Shown one piece after another: positions 32,039-41,269 of a stretch of 64,000 nucleotides of DNA. The stretch is from Duganella sp. BJB476. GTDB lineage: Bacteria > Pseudomonadota > Gammaproteobacteria > Burkholderiales > Burkholderiaceae_D. The notes under the pieces were generated by a model. The model ran no database searches, was not told the DNA's origin, and worked only from the letters and a program-made list of their open reading frames with translations. The position numbers and the translations under genes were made by a program. The first letter of the stretch is position 1, and every line of letters begins with the position of its first letter. The stretch spans positions 372,001 to 436,000 of the forward strand of contig NZ_QVIO01000005.1 of the NCBI RefSeq assembly GCF_003416895.1. The letters run 5' to 3'.

Positions 32039-33016
32039 TCAGCGATCCACCATCGCCATGCGCTCCTTGCTGTAGCGCAGGCCGGACACCTGTTTCAGCG
32101 CGCTATCCAGCACCGCCATCTCGGTCTCATCCAGCGTGATCTCCGCTGCCGCCACGTTCTGCTCCAGGAAGGCGCGACGGCGCGTGCCGGGGATGGTCAC
32201 GATATCGTCGCCCTTTTGCATGGCCCAGGCCAGCGCGATCTGCCCCGGCGTGACCAGGCGATGATCGGCCAGCTCGCGCACGATGGCGGCCGCCTCCATA
32301 TTACGGTCGAAGTTCTCGCCTTGCAGGCGCGGGTCCAGATGACGGAAATCGTTCGGCGGATACTCTTCCGCGCGCTTGGCGGTGCCGGCCAGGAAACCCC
32401 GTCCCAGCGGGCTGAACGCCACCAGGCCGATGCCCAGTTCGCGCAGCGCCGGCAGCACGTCGGCTTCCAGGTTGCGCTCCCACAGCGAATACTCGCTTTG
32501 CAGCACGCTGATCGGGTGCACCGCATGGGCGCGGCGGATGTTGGCCACGCCCGCCTCGGACAGGCCGAGGTAGCGCACCTTGCCTTCGCGGACCAGGTCG
32601 GCCATGACGCCCACCACGTCCTCGATCGGCACCAGCGGATCGATGCGGTGCTGATACAGCAGATCGAGGTAGTCGGTGTTCAGGCGGCGCAGCGAGCCTT
32701 CCACTTTTTCGCGGATATGGGCCGGGTCGCTGGTCACGCCGACGGTCTTGCCGTCGCGGATGTCGAAGCCGAACTTGGTGGCGAGGATGACCTCGCTGCG
32801 GCGGCCGGTGAAGGCGCGGCCCAGCAGCGCTTCATTGTCGTAAGGACCGTATTGTTCGGCCGTGTCGAAGAAGTTGACGCCCAGTTCCAGCGCCCGGTGC
32901 AGCGTGGCGACCGCCTCGGTCTGGTCGGCCGGCCCGTAGGTATTGCTCATGCCCATGCAGCCCAAGCCCTGCGCCGATACCGTCAGACCCTGGCTGCCTA
33001 AAGTACGTTGTTTCAT
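32039..33016 (-). CDS. Aldo/keto reductase
   Basis: The 325-residue (beta/alpha)8 NADPH reductase is of the YajO/Tas-like group: 'LGCMGMSNTYGPADQTEAVATLHRALELGVNFFDTAEQYGPYDNEALLGRAF', catalytic Lys in 'VILATKFGFD', 'DYLDLLYQHRIDPLVPIEDVVGVM', 'LVAFSPLGRGFLAG'. It is divergent from a LysR gene, the usual layout for a regulated detoxification reductase. Substrate unknown. Confidence 0.92.
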   Translation of the reverse strand: MKQRTLGSQGLTVSAQGLGCMGMSNTYGPADQTEAVATLHRALELGVNFFDTAEQYGPYDNEALLGRAFTGRRSEVILATKFGFDIRDGKTVGVTSDPAHIREKVEGSLRRLNTDYLDLLYQHRIDPLVPIEDVVGVMADLVREGKVRYLGLSEAGVANIRRAHAVHPISVLQSEYSLWERNLEADVLPALRELGIGLVAFSPLGRGFLAGTAKRAEEYPPNDFRHLDPRLQGENFDRNMEAAAIVRELADHRLVTPGQIALAWAMQKGDDIVTIPGTRRRAFLEQNVAAAEITLDETEMAVLDSALKQVSGLRYSKERMAMVDR

Positions 33017-33127
33017 GATGACTCCCTGCGTGATGTGGTGCTTTTAGTATCGCGGCTGCACAAAAAATACACAATCCGCTTACAATGCAAAGCATTGTTG
33101 ATGCAGCTGCAACGGTGGAGCGATGCG

Positions 33128-34027
33128 ATGGAAATGTTGAAGGAAATGGCCATCTTTGCACAGGTGGTCGACAGCGGTGGTTTCTCGGCGGCGGCGCGGC
33201 AGCTGGAGCTGACCACGTCGGCGGTCAGCCGCCATGTGTCGAGGCTGGAGGCGCACATGGGCGGACGGTTGCTGCATCGGACCACGCGATCGCTGTCGCT
33301 GACCGAGCTGGGGCAGCAGGTGCATGCGGCTTGTTCGCGCATGGTGAGCACGGCGCGCGAGGTGCACGCGCTGGCCGGCAGCTACAGCGCGCGGCCGAAC
33401 GGCACGATACGCGTCAGCGCGCCCATCGTGCTGGGGCAGGTGTGGCTAGCGCCCAAGCTGCCGGGCTTCCTGGCGCGCTATCCCGAGGTGAATGTCGAGC
33501 TGCAACTGATGGACCGCAAGATCGACCTGATCGAGGAAGGCATGGACCTGGCGATCCGCATCGCGACCGAGCTGGCCCCGGGACTGGCGGCGCGCACGCT
33601 GGGGCCGGTGAGCTATGTGCTGGTGGCGTCGCAGCAGTATCTGGACGCGCATGGCGAGCCGCAGTCGCCCCACGAGCTGCCGGCGCATCAGTGTAGCTAC
33701 CTGGGCTACGCGCGCTTTGGCGACGCATGGAGCTTGCGGCGCGGTAGCGAGACGGCCAGCATCCGCGTGCCATCGCGGCTGACGATCAATAACAGCGCGG
33801 CCTTGATGGCGGTAGTGGAGGCGGGTGGTGGCATCGGCCTGGTGCCGGATTTCACGGCGCGCCCGGCGCTGGCGCAGCAGCGGGTGCGGCAGGTGCTGCC
33901 GGAGTGGATTTTCGACGAGCCGTATGCCGGCACCGTGCACGCGGTCTACATGCCCGGCCCGCACCTGGCGTTGAAGGTGCGGGCGTTCATCGATTATCTG
34001 GTGGAGGAAGGGTTGCCGGGGGTGTGA
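33128..34027 (+). CDS. LysR-family transcriptional regulator
   Basis: The 299-residue protein has an N-terminal HTH ('FAQVVDSGGFSAAARQLELTTSAVSRHVSRLEAHMGGRLLHRTTRSLSLTELG') and a substrate-binding domain typical of the CrgA/DntR-like group. ATG 33128 has GGAG 7 nt upstream; earlier in-frame starts are not supported. It is divergent from the aldo/keto reductase across a 111-bp gap and probably controls it. Confidence 0.9.
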   Translation: MEMLKEMAIFAQVVDSGGFSAAARQLELTTSAVSRHVSRLEAHMGGRLLHRTTRSLSLTELGQQVHAACSRMVSTAREVHALAGSYSARPNGTIRVSAPIVLGQVWLAPKLPGFLARYPEVNVELQLMDRKIDLIEEGMDLAIRIATELAPGLAARTLGPVSYVLVASQQYLDAHGEPQSPHELPAHQCSYLGYARFGDAWSLRRGSETASIRVPSRLTINNSAALMAVVEAGGGIGLVPDFTARPALAQQRVRQVLPEWIFDEPYAGTVHAVYMPGPHLALKVRAFIDYLVEEGLPGV

Positions 34028-34852
34028 TTACCGGGAGCGAGCAAACTCCAGGATTGGCGTAACGCTATCGTGGTTCACTACGATCACGTTCTTTGCTTTC
34101 AACTCAGCGACAATCTCGCTCTGGGCTCGGCCGCGCGGTGTAGTCTCGTTGGACTCAGGCCCTTTGACGGTGAAGAGGACTTGAGGGGGCAACAGGTCGC
34201 GCTTCTTGAGCGAATCTATGCGGTAGAGCCATTGGCCGCCATGGTCGATGATTTTCGCGGCATCAGTGTAATTGAGGTTGAGCGGCTTGATGATTTTTTC
34301 GGGATGCTCTTCCGAACCTGCCACGAAAGGAAAATGCGCGTGATATTCCTCGTTTCCTATGCGCGCCGCATGGAACTTGTTTTGGAGTCCTGCATCACGC
34401 AGCCATCCGCTGACATCGCGTTCCAGCAGTTTTTCCTGATACTCCTTGTTCGCGAAGTTGTGCCCGACATAGTAGTCATAGAGCTCCAGCAGTTTTGCTT
34501 TGCAATCCTCGGCCAAGACCAGACGTGGTTCGCTAAAGCGCAACATGGTTTCGCGGGGCTTAATCAGCTCTGTCCAAATGCGCAGCAGCGTTTCCTTGTC
34601 GTAGTTGCCAGTCTGGTTCAATATCAAACCGAGCCGATCCATCTCCTCGCGCAGGTCGCCGATCGATGTTTTGAAAACTCTGGGGTCTAGCCCTTCAAAG
34701 AAATTAGTCACGCGAGCGTGTCGGTTGACCAAAAGCTTAAACCCGAAGTAGCGTATTCCAGGCGCGAGCATCACCAAGCCGACATTGGCGAACTCCCCCG
34801 TTTCTATGAACGGGGTAAAGCGAACAATGGCGTAATGACAGGCGATATTCAT
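34028..34852 (-). CDS. DUF3037 protein, partner of HipA-like kinase
   Basis: The 274-residue cytoplasmic protein begins 'YAIVRFTPFIETGEFANVGLVMLAPGIRYFGFKLL', the DUF3037 signature. The rest is charged and helical, with no enzyme motif I recognise. It overlaps the kinase stop by 4 nt (ATGA), so the two are translated together. HipA-like kinase and DUF3037 genes occur side by side in other bacteria, to my knowledge without an assigned function. The base composition is visibly less GC-rich than the flanks. Confidence 0.82.
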   Translation of the reverse strand: MNIACHYAIVRFTPFIETGEFANVGLVMLAPGIRYFGFKLLVNRHARVTNFFEGLDPRVFKTSIGDLREEMDRLGLILNQTGNYDKETLLRIWTELIKPRETMLRFSEPRLVLAEDCKAKLLELYDYYVGHNFANKEYQEKLLERDVSGWLRDAGLQNKFHAARIGNEEYHAHFPFVAGSEEHPEKIIKPLNLNYTDAAKIIDHGGQWLYRIDSLKKRDLLPPQVLFTVKGPESNETTPRGRAQSEIVAELKAKNVIVVNHDSVTPILEFARSR

Positions 34853-35592
34853 GTTGGTGGTAACTGCCAGAATGCATCTGTTAAGGCACGCTCCAGAAGC
34901 CGCTTGATCTCATCAAACGGGAACTTGGCCGGCATGGTCATTTCGGCGTCGATAAAGTGCCAAGCTAAAGGCAGCGTATCACAAATATCATCCCAATTTT
35001 CCAGTACCGTGGCAAAGCGGGTACGGTATGTGTCGCGCAGGAGGAAATCGCTGAACAGATCGGCCACTTCTGAGGAAAATACATGCAGATGAAGGAATTG
35101 TGTTGGGTCGAAGTCCGCATCAAAAGCCAAATTGTGATCAATCATGACCAAGGCTGGTGGATCACCGACAGTCCAGAGGAGATTGGGGTTGCCGCCGATG
35201 TCAGTTAAGTTGCGATCCGCATTGTGTACCCACCAGTCAAACAAGATGATGTCGCGACGCAGGCTTTGCTGTACCCGTTTGATATGGCTGCGCATCAGGT
35301 TTCTTGCGTTCACGCGGCGGGAGGCGAAGACTGGGCCCGAACCCAAGTCCTGGTAGTCGCCGGTTAAGTCAGCTTCGATTATTTCGACGGGTACTGTCGC
35401 CAAGGCATAGTGGGCAATTGGCAATTCCAGCGCTGTGCATAACTGAGCGCATATCCACTCGGCGATAAGTTGATACCGAGTGGTCGATCTCCCTTTGACG
35501 AAGTAGACGTCACCGTCATCGCACCGACAGATGTAAGGGCGTGTTTGTCCCTCTTGAGAGCGGCCCAGTATTTCGGTGACGGTTAAGGACAT
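34849..35592 (-). CDS. Compact HipA-like kinase
   Basis: The 247-residue protein resembles the kinase core of HipA but is about half its length. Features: N-lobe Lys33 in 'VYFVKGRST', catalytic loop Asp119...Asn124-Ala-Asp126-Arg127-Asn128 ('FDWWVHNADRNLTD') and metal-binding Asp152 in 'MIDHNLAFD'. HipA kinases phosphorylate aminoacyl-tRNA synthetases or other targets; the target here is unknown. There is no HipB-type HTH partner; the partner is DUF3037 instead. It lies between a LysR gene and dacB, as an inserted module. Confidence 0.8.
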   Translation of the reverse strand: MSLTVTEILGRSQEGQTRPYICRCDDGDVYFVKGRSTTRYQLIAEWICAQLCTALELPIAHYALATVPVEIIEADLTGDYQDLGSGPVFASRRVNARNLMRSHIKRVQQSLRRDIILFDWWVHNADRNLTDIGGNPNLLWTVGDPPALVMIDHNLAFDADFDPTQFLHLHVFSSEVADLFSDFLLRDTYRTRFATVLENWDDICDTLPLAWHFIDAEMTMPAKFPFDEIKRLLERALTDAFWQLPPT

Positions 35593-35660
35593 CTTGCAAT
35601 GTTCCCCGCTGCGTTATGTTCAAATCATTCTACGCGAATTTCAGTTTGGAAAATTACAGC

Positions 35661-37211
35661 TTACTTGGAGCGGGACACCCAATCGATCACGCCGTCCAGC
35701 ACGGTGCGGCCGGCGCCGTTGGCGACGTGCTCGTCGTTCAGGATGGCGACCACGATGCAGGGTTGGTTGTTGGCGTCGGTGACGTAGCCGGCGATGGCGA
35801 TCACGCTTTTCAGGCTGCCGGTCTTGATGCGGGCGCGCAGTGCGGCCGGGCTGTCCTTGAGGCGCTTGCGCATGGTGCCGTCGGTGGCGGCGATCGGCAG
35901 GCTGGACAGGAACTCGGGCATCCACAGGCTTTTCAGGCCGGCTTGCAGCACGCCCGCCAGTTGCGCCGGCGTGGTGCGCTCGGTGCGGGACAGGCCGGAG
36001 CCGTTGTCGAAGACCAGGCCGTTGGCGTCGATGCGCTGGTTTTGCAGCCAGCCGCGGATCGCGGTTTCGGCGCGCATCGGCGTGCTGGCCTGGCTGCCGT
36101 CGGGCGCGATCGGGCGGCTGCCCAGCACCGGGTCGGCTTGCAGGCTGCCCAGCATCAGGAAGACTGTGCGGGCCAGGGTGTTGTCGGAGAACTTGTTGAT
36201 GTCGCGTAGCATTTCCGGCAGCGGGCGGGAGACGTGTTCGGCCAGCAGGCGGGTGGCCGGGGCCGGCGTTGGCGCGTCGGCGGGCGTCGCATCAGTCGCC
36301 GCTGCGGCATCGCTCGCGGTGGCCGAGGTGGTCACGGTAGCGGTTGGCGTGTCCGTGGCCGCTGGCACGCCGGCCTCGCGCACGTCGCCGACTATGCTGC
36401 CGCCCAGCTTGCGCCAGGTGGCGCGCAGCAAGCGCTCCAGATAGTCGTGATGGTCCAGCACATCGACGCTGGTCGACTTGATGCAGTTCTTGGGGTAGCT
36501 TCCGTGCAGTACTACTTCAATCTTGTCGCCGCTACGCGCGACGTCCGGCGAACGCCAGCCCTGCTCCCACGACGCGCACGGCGCATCGCTGAGCTTCATG
36601 TCCGAGCGGATGCTGACCTTGTCCATCTCCGGCATCATCACCAGGCCGATCTTGTTGCCGGTCGAGCGCATTTCCACTTTCAGCAAATTGGTGTTGGTCA
36701 GCAGCGCGTCGGGGATCACGTTGTAGTAAGCCCACGGGAATTCGTCGAACGGCGGCTGGCCCACATCCGACCGCGCCGGCTGGAACAGTAGACGGTCCAG
36801 AATCACGTCGCCCTTGATCTTTCGGATGCCCTGGTTGCGCAACGCTTGCAGCATGTGCAGCAGCACGTCCTCGTTGAGGTCGACATCGCCGCCGCCGCGC
36901 AGGATCAGGTCGCCTTGCAGCACGCCGTTGACCACCTCGGCGCTGCTGCGGAACTCGGTGCGGCCACGGAAGGCCGGGCCCAGCTGCTCCAGCGCCGTCA
37001 ACGTGGTGAACAGCTTCATGGTGGAGGCTGGCTGCATGCTTTGCTGCGCGTTGTGCGAGACCAGTGTGGTGTCGCCGCGCAGCACGACGATGCCGGCGCC
37101 TTCCAGCGGAATATGCGCCGCCTGCAGCAGGGCGCCGATCGGCTCCGGCAGGTCGGCGGCGTGGGCGGTGCCGGTGGCAATCAGCGCGGCGAGAATGAGG
37201 CGACGGAACAT
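35661..37211 (-). CDS. dacB: D-alanyl-D-alanine carboxypeptidase/endopeptidase (PBP4, DacB)
   Basis: The 516-residue periplasmic low-molecular-weight PBP has a signal peptide ('RLILAALIATGTAHA') and active-site motifs S63-T-M-K66 in 'QPASTMKLFTT', SDN in 'NKFSDNTLAR' and KTG in 'RIKTGSLKSV'. It trims terminal D-Ala and cleaves cross-links. An Ala/Thr-rich insert of about 40 residues ('TDTPTATVTTSATASDAAAA') interrupts the fold. It starts 12 bp after the spmAB gene, so the two form an operon. A longer frame reaching 38654 is a shadow over spmAB. Confidence 0.94.
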   Translation of the reverse strand: MFRRLILAALIATGTAHAADLPEPIGALLQAAHIPLEGAGIVVLRGDTTLVSHNAQQSMQPASTMKLFTTLTALEQLGPAFRGRTEFRSSAEVVNGVLQGDLILRGGGDVDLNEDVLLHMLQALRNQGIRKIKGDVILDRLLFQPARSDVGQPPFDEFPWAYYNVIPDALLTNTNLLKVEMRSTGNKIGLVMMPEMDKVSIRSDMKLSDAPCASWEQGWRSPDVARSGDKIEVVLHGSYPKNCIKSTSVDVLDHHDYLERLLRATWRKLGGSIVGDVREAGVPAATDTPTATVTTSATASDAAAATDATPADAPTPAPATRLLAEHVSRPLPEMLRDINKFSDNTLARTVFLMLGSLQADPVLGSRPIAPDGSQASTPMRAETAIRGWLQNQRIDANGLVFDNGSGLSRTERTTPAQLAGVLQAGLKSLWMPEFLSSLPIAATDGTMRKRLKDSPAALRARIKTGSLKSVIAIAGYVTDANNQPCIVVAILNDEHVANGAGRTVLDGVIDWVSRSK

Positions 37212-37222
37212 GGCGACCTTGT

Positions 37223-38461
37223 TCAATGGAAGAAGATGTAGGAGACGAAGATGGCGGCGATGACACCGGCCAGGTCGGCGATCAGGCCGCAGGAAATCGC
37301 GTAGCGCGTCTTGCGTATGCCCACCGAGCCGAAGTACAGCGCGACGATGTAGAAGGTGGTGTCGGCCGAGCCGTTGAACACGCAGGCCAGGCGGCCGACA
37401 AACGAATCCACGCCGTAGGTGCGCATGGTGTCGATCATCATGGCCTTGGCGGCGCTGCCGCTCAGCGGCTTCATCAGCGCGGTCGGCAGCGACGGCACGA
37501 AATCGGTGTTGACGCCCAGGTGGCCGAACAGCCAGCCGAAGCAGTCCATCACATAGGCGAACACGCCGGCGTTGCGGATCACGCTGATCGCCACCAGCAT
37601 GCCGACCAGGTAGGGAATCACTGTGATCGAGGTCTGGATGCCGCCCTTGGCGCCTTCGATGAAGGCTTCGTAGACGTTGACCTTGCGCCGCAGCGCGCCG
37701 ATGATGAAGCCGGCGATCACCACGATCAGCACCAGGTTGCTGAAGACCTTGGAGAACAGCTCGATCTCGATCTTGGTCAGGTAATGCGTGAAGTAAAAGA
37801 CCATGCCGGCGATGGCGGCCGTCATGCCGCCCAGCCAGCTCAGCACCACGCCGTTGAACAGGTTGATGCGCTGGCGGATGGCGACGGCGATGATGCCGGT
37901 CACGGTCGCCACGTAGGTCGCGATCATGCAGGGAATGAAGATGTCGGACGGATCGGCCGCGCCCAGGATCGAGCGCTGCGCCATGATGGCCAGCGGGATC
38001 AAGGTCAGGCCGGAAGTGTGCAGCACCAGGAACATGATCTGCGCGTCGGTCGGCTCGTCCTTGCTGGGGTTCAGCGTTTGCAGGCTTTCCATGGCCTTCA
38101 GGCCGAACGGTGTGGCGGCGTTGTCCAGGCCCAGCAGGTTGGCCGAAAAATTCATCACCATGTGGCCGGTGGCCGGATGGTTCTTCGGCACGCCGGGGAA
38201 GATGCGCGAGAAGAACGGCTGGATCAGCCGCGCCAGCAGGTCGATGGCGCCGGCTTTCTCGCCGATGTTCATGATGCCCAGCCACAGCGTCATCACGCCG
38301 GCCAGCGGCAGCGCGATGTCCATCACGGCGGCCTTGGCGGAGTCGAAGGTGCCGTCGATGATGCGCTTGAAGATTTCGGTGTCGCCCGTCAGCAGGAACT
38401 GCACCAGCGCGGCCGCAAAGCCGACCAGGAAGAAGCCGGACCAGATGTAATTGAGCGACAT
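37223..38461 (-). CDS. Fused SpmA-SpmB (nucleoside-recognition/Gate domain) membrane protein
   Basis: The 412-residue protein has about 9-10 membrane segments and two Gate domains. The N-half resembles SpmA ('MSLNYIWSGFFLVGFAAALVQFLLTGDTEIFKRIIDGTFDSAKAAVMDIALPLAGVMTLWLG', 'NFSANLLGLDNAATPFGLKAM') and the C-half SpmB ('YEAFIEGAKGGIQTSITVIPYLVGMLVA', 'FNGSADTTFYIVALYFGSVGIRKTRYAI'). In Bacillus spmA, spmB and dacB share an operon for spore cortex; here the fusion precedes dacB in a non-sporulating lineage. It probably serves cell-wall metabolism; the transported substrate is unknown. Confidence 0.88.
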   Translation of the reverse strand: MSLNYIWSGFFLVGFAAALVQFLLTGDTEIFKRIIDGTFDSAKAAVMDIALPLAGVMTLWLGIMNIGEKAGAIDLLARLIQPFFSRIFPGVPKNHPATGHMVMNFSANLLGLDNAATPFGLKAMESLQTLNPSKDEPTDAQIMFLVLHTSGLTLIPLAIMAQRSILGAADPSDIFIPCMIATYVATVTGIIAVAIRQRINLFNGVVLSWLGGMTAAIAGMVFYFTHYLTKIEIELFSKVFSNLVLIVVIAGFIIGALRRKVNVYEAFIEGAKGGIQTSITVIPYLVGMLVAISVIRNAGVFAYVMDCFGWLFGHLGVNTDFVPSLPTALMKPLSGSAAKAMMIDTMRTYGVDSFVGRLACVFNGSADTTFYIVALYFGSVGIRKTRYAISCGLIADLAGVIAAIFVSYIFFH

Positions 38462-38569
38462 ATCTAGAAATTTTCCTGAAAGCAGTGGGCGATTTTCGAA
38501 GTATAGCGGGTAAGCCTGCGAAAAAAGTTATAAGCTGCCGCTTTACGTATGCGATGTGGAATGGACCTG

Positions 38570-40294
38570 ATGCCCAAAAGTTATGCCGCAGCCCTGCTGG
38601 CGCTGGCGTTGTCCTCCGGCCTCGCCGCAGCCGAGCCACCTGCGCCGCCTGCACCCAAGGTCCTGCACGCCTTCCTCAGCACCGGCGAGACCGGCCTCGA
38701 TCCGGCGGTGGCGTCCGATATCGCCAGCCTCAGCCTGCTGGAAAACCTGTTCGATCCATTGCTGCGCTACGACTACCTGGCCCGCCCCGTCAAACTGCAA
38801 GCCAACACGCTGAGCGCCATGCCGACCGTGGAAGACAACGGCCTGAGCTACACCTTCCATCTGCGGCAGGACATCTACTTCACGCCCGATCCGGCGTTCA
38901 AGGGCGTGCATCGCCAGGTAACCGCGCAGGATTACGTCTACAGCCTGAAGCGCCTGTACGATCCGACGTTGAAATCGCCGTGGCTGTTTCTGTTGGAAGG
39001 CAAGATCGCCGGCGACGAAGCGCTGAAGGCCAAATTCAGCTACGACAGCAACATCGCCGGCCTGCAAGCGGTGGACAAGTTCACCCTGCGTATCAAGCTC
39101 CATGCCGCCGATCCCAACTTCCTGTTCTACCTGGCGACGCCCTCCACCGGCGTGGTCGCGCGCGAGGTGATGGAGGCTTACGGCGCCCAAGCCGGCAATC
39201 ACCCGGTCGGCACCGGTCCCTTCATGATGGGACGCTGGAAACACAGCGACCAGATCACGCTGCTGGCCAACCGCGACTTCCGGCCGACGATATTTGAGGG
39301 CCGGCGCTTGCCTCTGCTGGATCAGGTCGATATCAAGGTCGTCGAGGAATACCAGTCGCGCGTGCTGGGCTTCCTGAACGGCGAATTCGACTTCCTTGAG
39401 CAACTGCCTGAATCGATGAAGGACATGGTGCTGACCGCCGACGCCAAGCCGACGCTGAAACCGGCGCTGGCGAAGCAGGGCATGGTGCTGTCGCCCTTCC
39501 CCGTGCTGCAAACGTACTACATGTGGATGAACATGGACGACCCGCTGATCGGCGGCTACAGCAAGGAGAAACTGGCCTTGCGGCGCGCCATCGCGCTGGG
39601 CTATAACAGCGGCGAGGATGTGGCCTTGATGAAGAAGGGCCTGGCGCTGCCGGCCGTGACGCCGCTGCCACCGAATGTGCTGGGCTACGATCCCGCCTAC
39701 CGCAGCCCGGTCGCCTACGATCCCGCGCTGGCCAACGCGCTGCTGGAACGCTACGGCTACCGCAAGGCCGCCGACGGCTTCCGCACCCAGCCCGACGGCA
39801 AGCCTTTGACGCTGGTGATGCACAGCGAATCGTCCACCGTCGGCCGCCTGCGCGATGAGCTGTGGCGCAAGAATCTGAACGCCATCGGCCTGAAAGTGAC
39901 TTTCAAGAGCGACAAAAAAACCGAGATCATCAAAGCCTCGCGCCTGGGCTCAGTGATGATGTTCGAAACCAACTGGGTGGCCGACTTCCCCGACGGCGAA
40001 AACTTCTACCAGCTGCTATACGGCCCCAACAGCGGCCGCGCCAACTATTCGCGCTTCAACCTGCCCGCCTACAACCAGCGCTACGAGCAGAGCCGCAGCA
40101 TGGGCGACTCGCCGCAACGCACCGCGCTGTACGATGAAATGGCGCAGCTCATCCACGCCTACACGCCGTGGGTGCTGCTGACGCATCCGATTTCCGCCGA
40201 CCTGCAACAGCCGTGGCTGAAGCATTACCAGCGTCATCCGGTGGAACTGACCAACTGGCGCTATCTGGACGTAGACGCACATAACTCGCGCTGA
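38570..40294 (+). CDS. Family 5 (peptide/oligopeptide) ABC transporter substrate-binding protein
   Basis: The exported ~574-residue binding protein has a signal peptide 'MPKSYAAALLALALSSGLAAA', an SBP_bac_5 domain with 'TGETGLDPAVASDIASLSLLENLFDPLLRYDY', 'YTFHLRQDIYFT', 'TAQDYVYSLKRLYDP' and 'HPVGTGPFMMGRWKHSDQITLLANRDF'. ATGs at 38549, 38561 and 38570 are all in frame; the last gives the neatest signal peptide. No permease or ATPase genes follow, so it relies on a transporter elsewhere. Next to dacB/spmAB and close to the recycling cluster, a murein-peptide ligand (as for MppA) is possible. Confidence 0.88.
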   Translation: MPKSYAAALLALALSSGLAAAEPPAPPAPKVLHAFLSTGETGLDPAVASDIASLSLLENLFDPLLRYDYLARPVKLQANTLSAMPTVEDNGLSYTFHLRQDIYFTPDPAFKGVHRQVTAQDYVYSLKRLYDPTLKSPWLFLLEGKIAGDEALKAKFSYDSNIAGLQAVDKFTLRIKLHAADPNFLFYLATPSTGVVAREVMEAYGAQAGNHPVGTGPFMMGRWKHSDQITLLANRDFRPTIFEGRRLPLLDQVDIKVVEEYQSRVLGFLNGEFDFLEQLPESMKDMVLTADAKPTLKPALAKQGMVLSPFPVLQTYYMWMNMDDPLIGGYSKEKLALRRAIALGYNSGEDVALMKKGLALPAVTPLPPNVLGYDPAYRSPVAYDPALANALLERYGYRKAADGFRTQPDGKPLTLVMHSESSTVGRLRDELWRKNLNAIGLKVTFKSDKKTEIIKASRLGSVMMFETNWVADFPDGENFYQLLYGPNSGRANYSRFNLPAYNQRYEQSRSMGDSPQRTALYDEMAQLIHAYTPWVLLTHPISADLQQPWLKHYQRHPVELTNWRYLDVDAHNSR

Positions 40295-40314
40295 TCCATG
40301 CGTACAATGGCCGC

Positions 40315-41232
40315 ATGAGACTATTTAACCGCAGGGCGCTGCTACACGTCAGCGCGCACCCGATGGACTTTCTGGTGCAATGCCTGAAGGGCTTCCGCGC
40401 CAACCAAGGCTTGCTGCTGGCGGGCGCAGTCGCGTATTACTCGCTGCTGTCCATCGTTCCACTGGTGATGCTGGTGGTGGTCGCGCTGTCGCACTTCATC
40501 GCGCAGGACGAATTGCTGGCGACCTTGGGCCGTTACCTGAACTGGCTGGTGCCAGGCCAGGCCAAACCCATCGTGACCGAGGTCGGCCATTTCCTTGAAC
40601 ACCGCGACCTGATCGGCGGCGTGCTGGTGGTCAGCATGATCTTCTTCAGCTCGCTGGCGTTCACGGTGCTGGAGAACGCCATGTGCGTCATCTTCAAGCA
40701 CCGGGTCGAGATACGGCGCCGGCATTTCCTGATCTCGGCGATCATGCCCTACTGCTACATCCTGTCGCTGGGCGTCGGCATGTTGCTGGTGACCCTGGTG
40801 GCGGGCAGCCTGCAGGTGCTGGGCGAGGAAAGCGTGCAATTCCTCGGCTACAGCTGGTCGCTGCACGGCATCTCCGGCGTGCTGCTGTACCTGCTGGGCC
40901 TGGGCGGCGAGGTGCTGGTGCTGACGTCGATCTACCTGGTGATGCCGGTGGGCCGCCTGTCGCTGTCGCACGCGCTGATCGGCGGGGTGACGGCGGCGCT
41001 GCTGTGGGAACTGGCGCGCCGCATTCTGGTTTGGTATTTTTCAACCTTGTCGCAGGTGAACGTGGTGTACGGCTCGATGACCACCGCCATCATCGTCATG
41101 TTCAGCCTGGAAATCGGCGCCACCTTGCTGTTGTTCGGCGCCCAGGTCATTTCCGAGTTTGAGCGGGTCGGCCGCCATCGCACATTGCGCGAACCGACGC
41201 CGATGACCACTCAAGCTACAGAAGTAAAATAA
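40315..41232 (+). CDS. YihY/UPF0761-family membrane protein
   Basis: The 305-residue inner-membrane protein has about six membrane segments. Family motifs: 'FRANQGLLLAGAVAYYSLLSIVPLVMLVVVALS', 'FFSSLAFTVLENAMCVIFKHR', 'YLVMPVGRLSLSHALIGGVTAALLWELARRILVWYFSTLSQVNVVYGSMTTAIIVM'. The family was once called ribonuclease BN, which is not its function; it remains unassigned. It ends in TAA at 41230-41232, directly before a palindrome. Confidence 0.9.
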   Translation: MRLFNRRALLHVSAHPMDFLVQCLKGFRANQGLLLAGAVAYYSLLSIVPLVMLVVVALSHFIAQDELLATLGRYLNWLVPGQAKPIVTEVGHFLEHRDLIGGVLVVSMIFFSSLAFTVLENAMCVIFKHRVEIRRRHFLISAIMPYCYILSLGVGMLLVTLVAGSLQVLGEESVQFLGYSWSLHGISGVLLYLLGLGGEVLVLTSIYLVMPVGRLSLSHALIGGVTAALLWELARRILVWYFSTLSQVNVVYGSMTTAIIVMFSLEIGATLLLFGAQVISEFERVGRHRTLREPTPMTTQATEVK

Positions 41233-41249
41233 TTTGTGCGTCGCACAAA
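41233..41249. promoter_or_regulatory. Palindrome overlapping the -35 region of a small transcript
   Basis: TTTGTGCG-T-CGCACAAA is a 17-bp inverted repeat starting on the base after the yihY stop. It overlaps the -35 region of a promoter-like TACACT at 41259-41264, so it could be an operator. No T run follows on the plus strand, so it is not a yihY terminator. Confidence 0.45.
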
Positions 41250-41269
41250 AAACTGTGGTACACTACGTT

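Noticed and set aside
37212..38654. Upstream extension of the dacB frame
   Set aside because: It runs through spmAB in another frame and is Arg/His-rich; dacB has a good signal peptide at ATG 37211.
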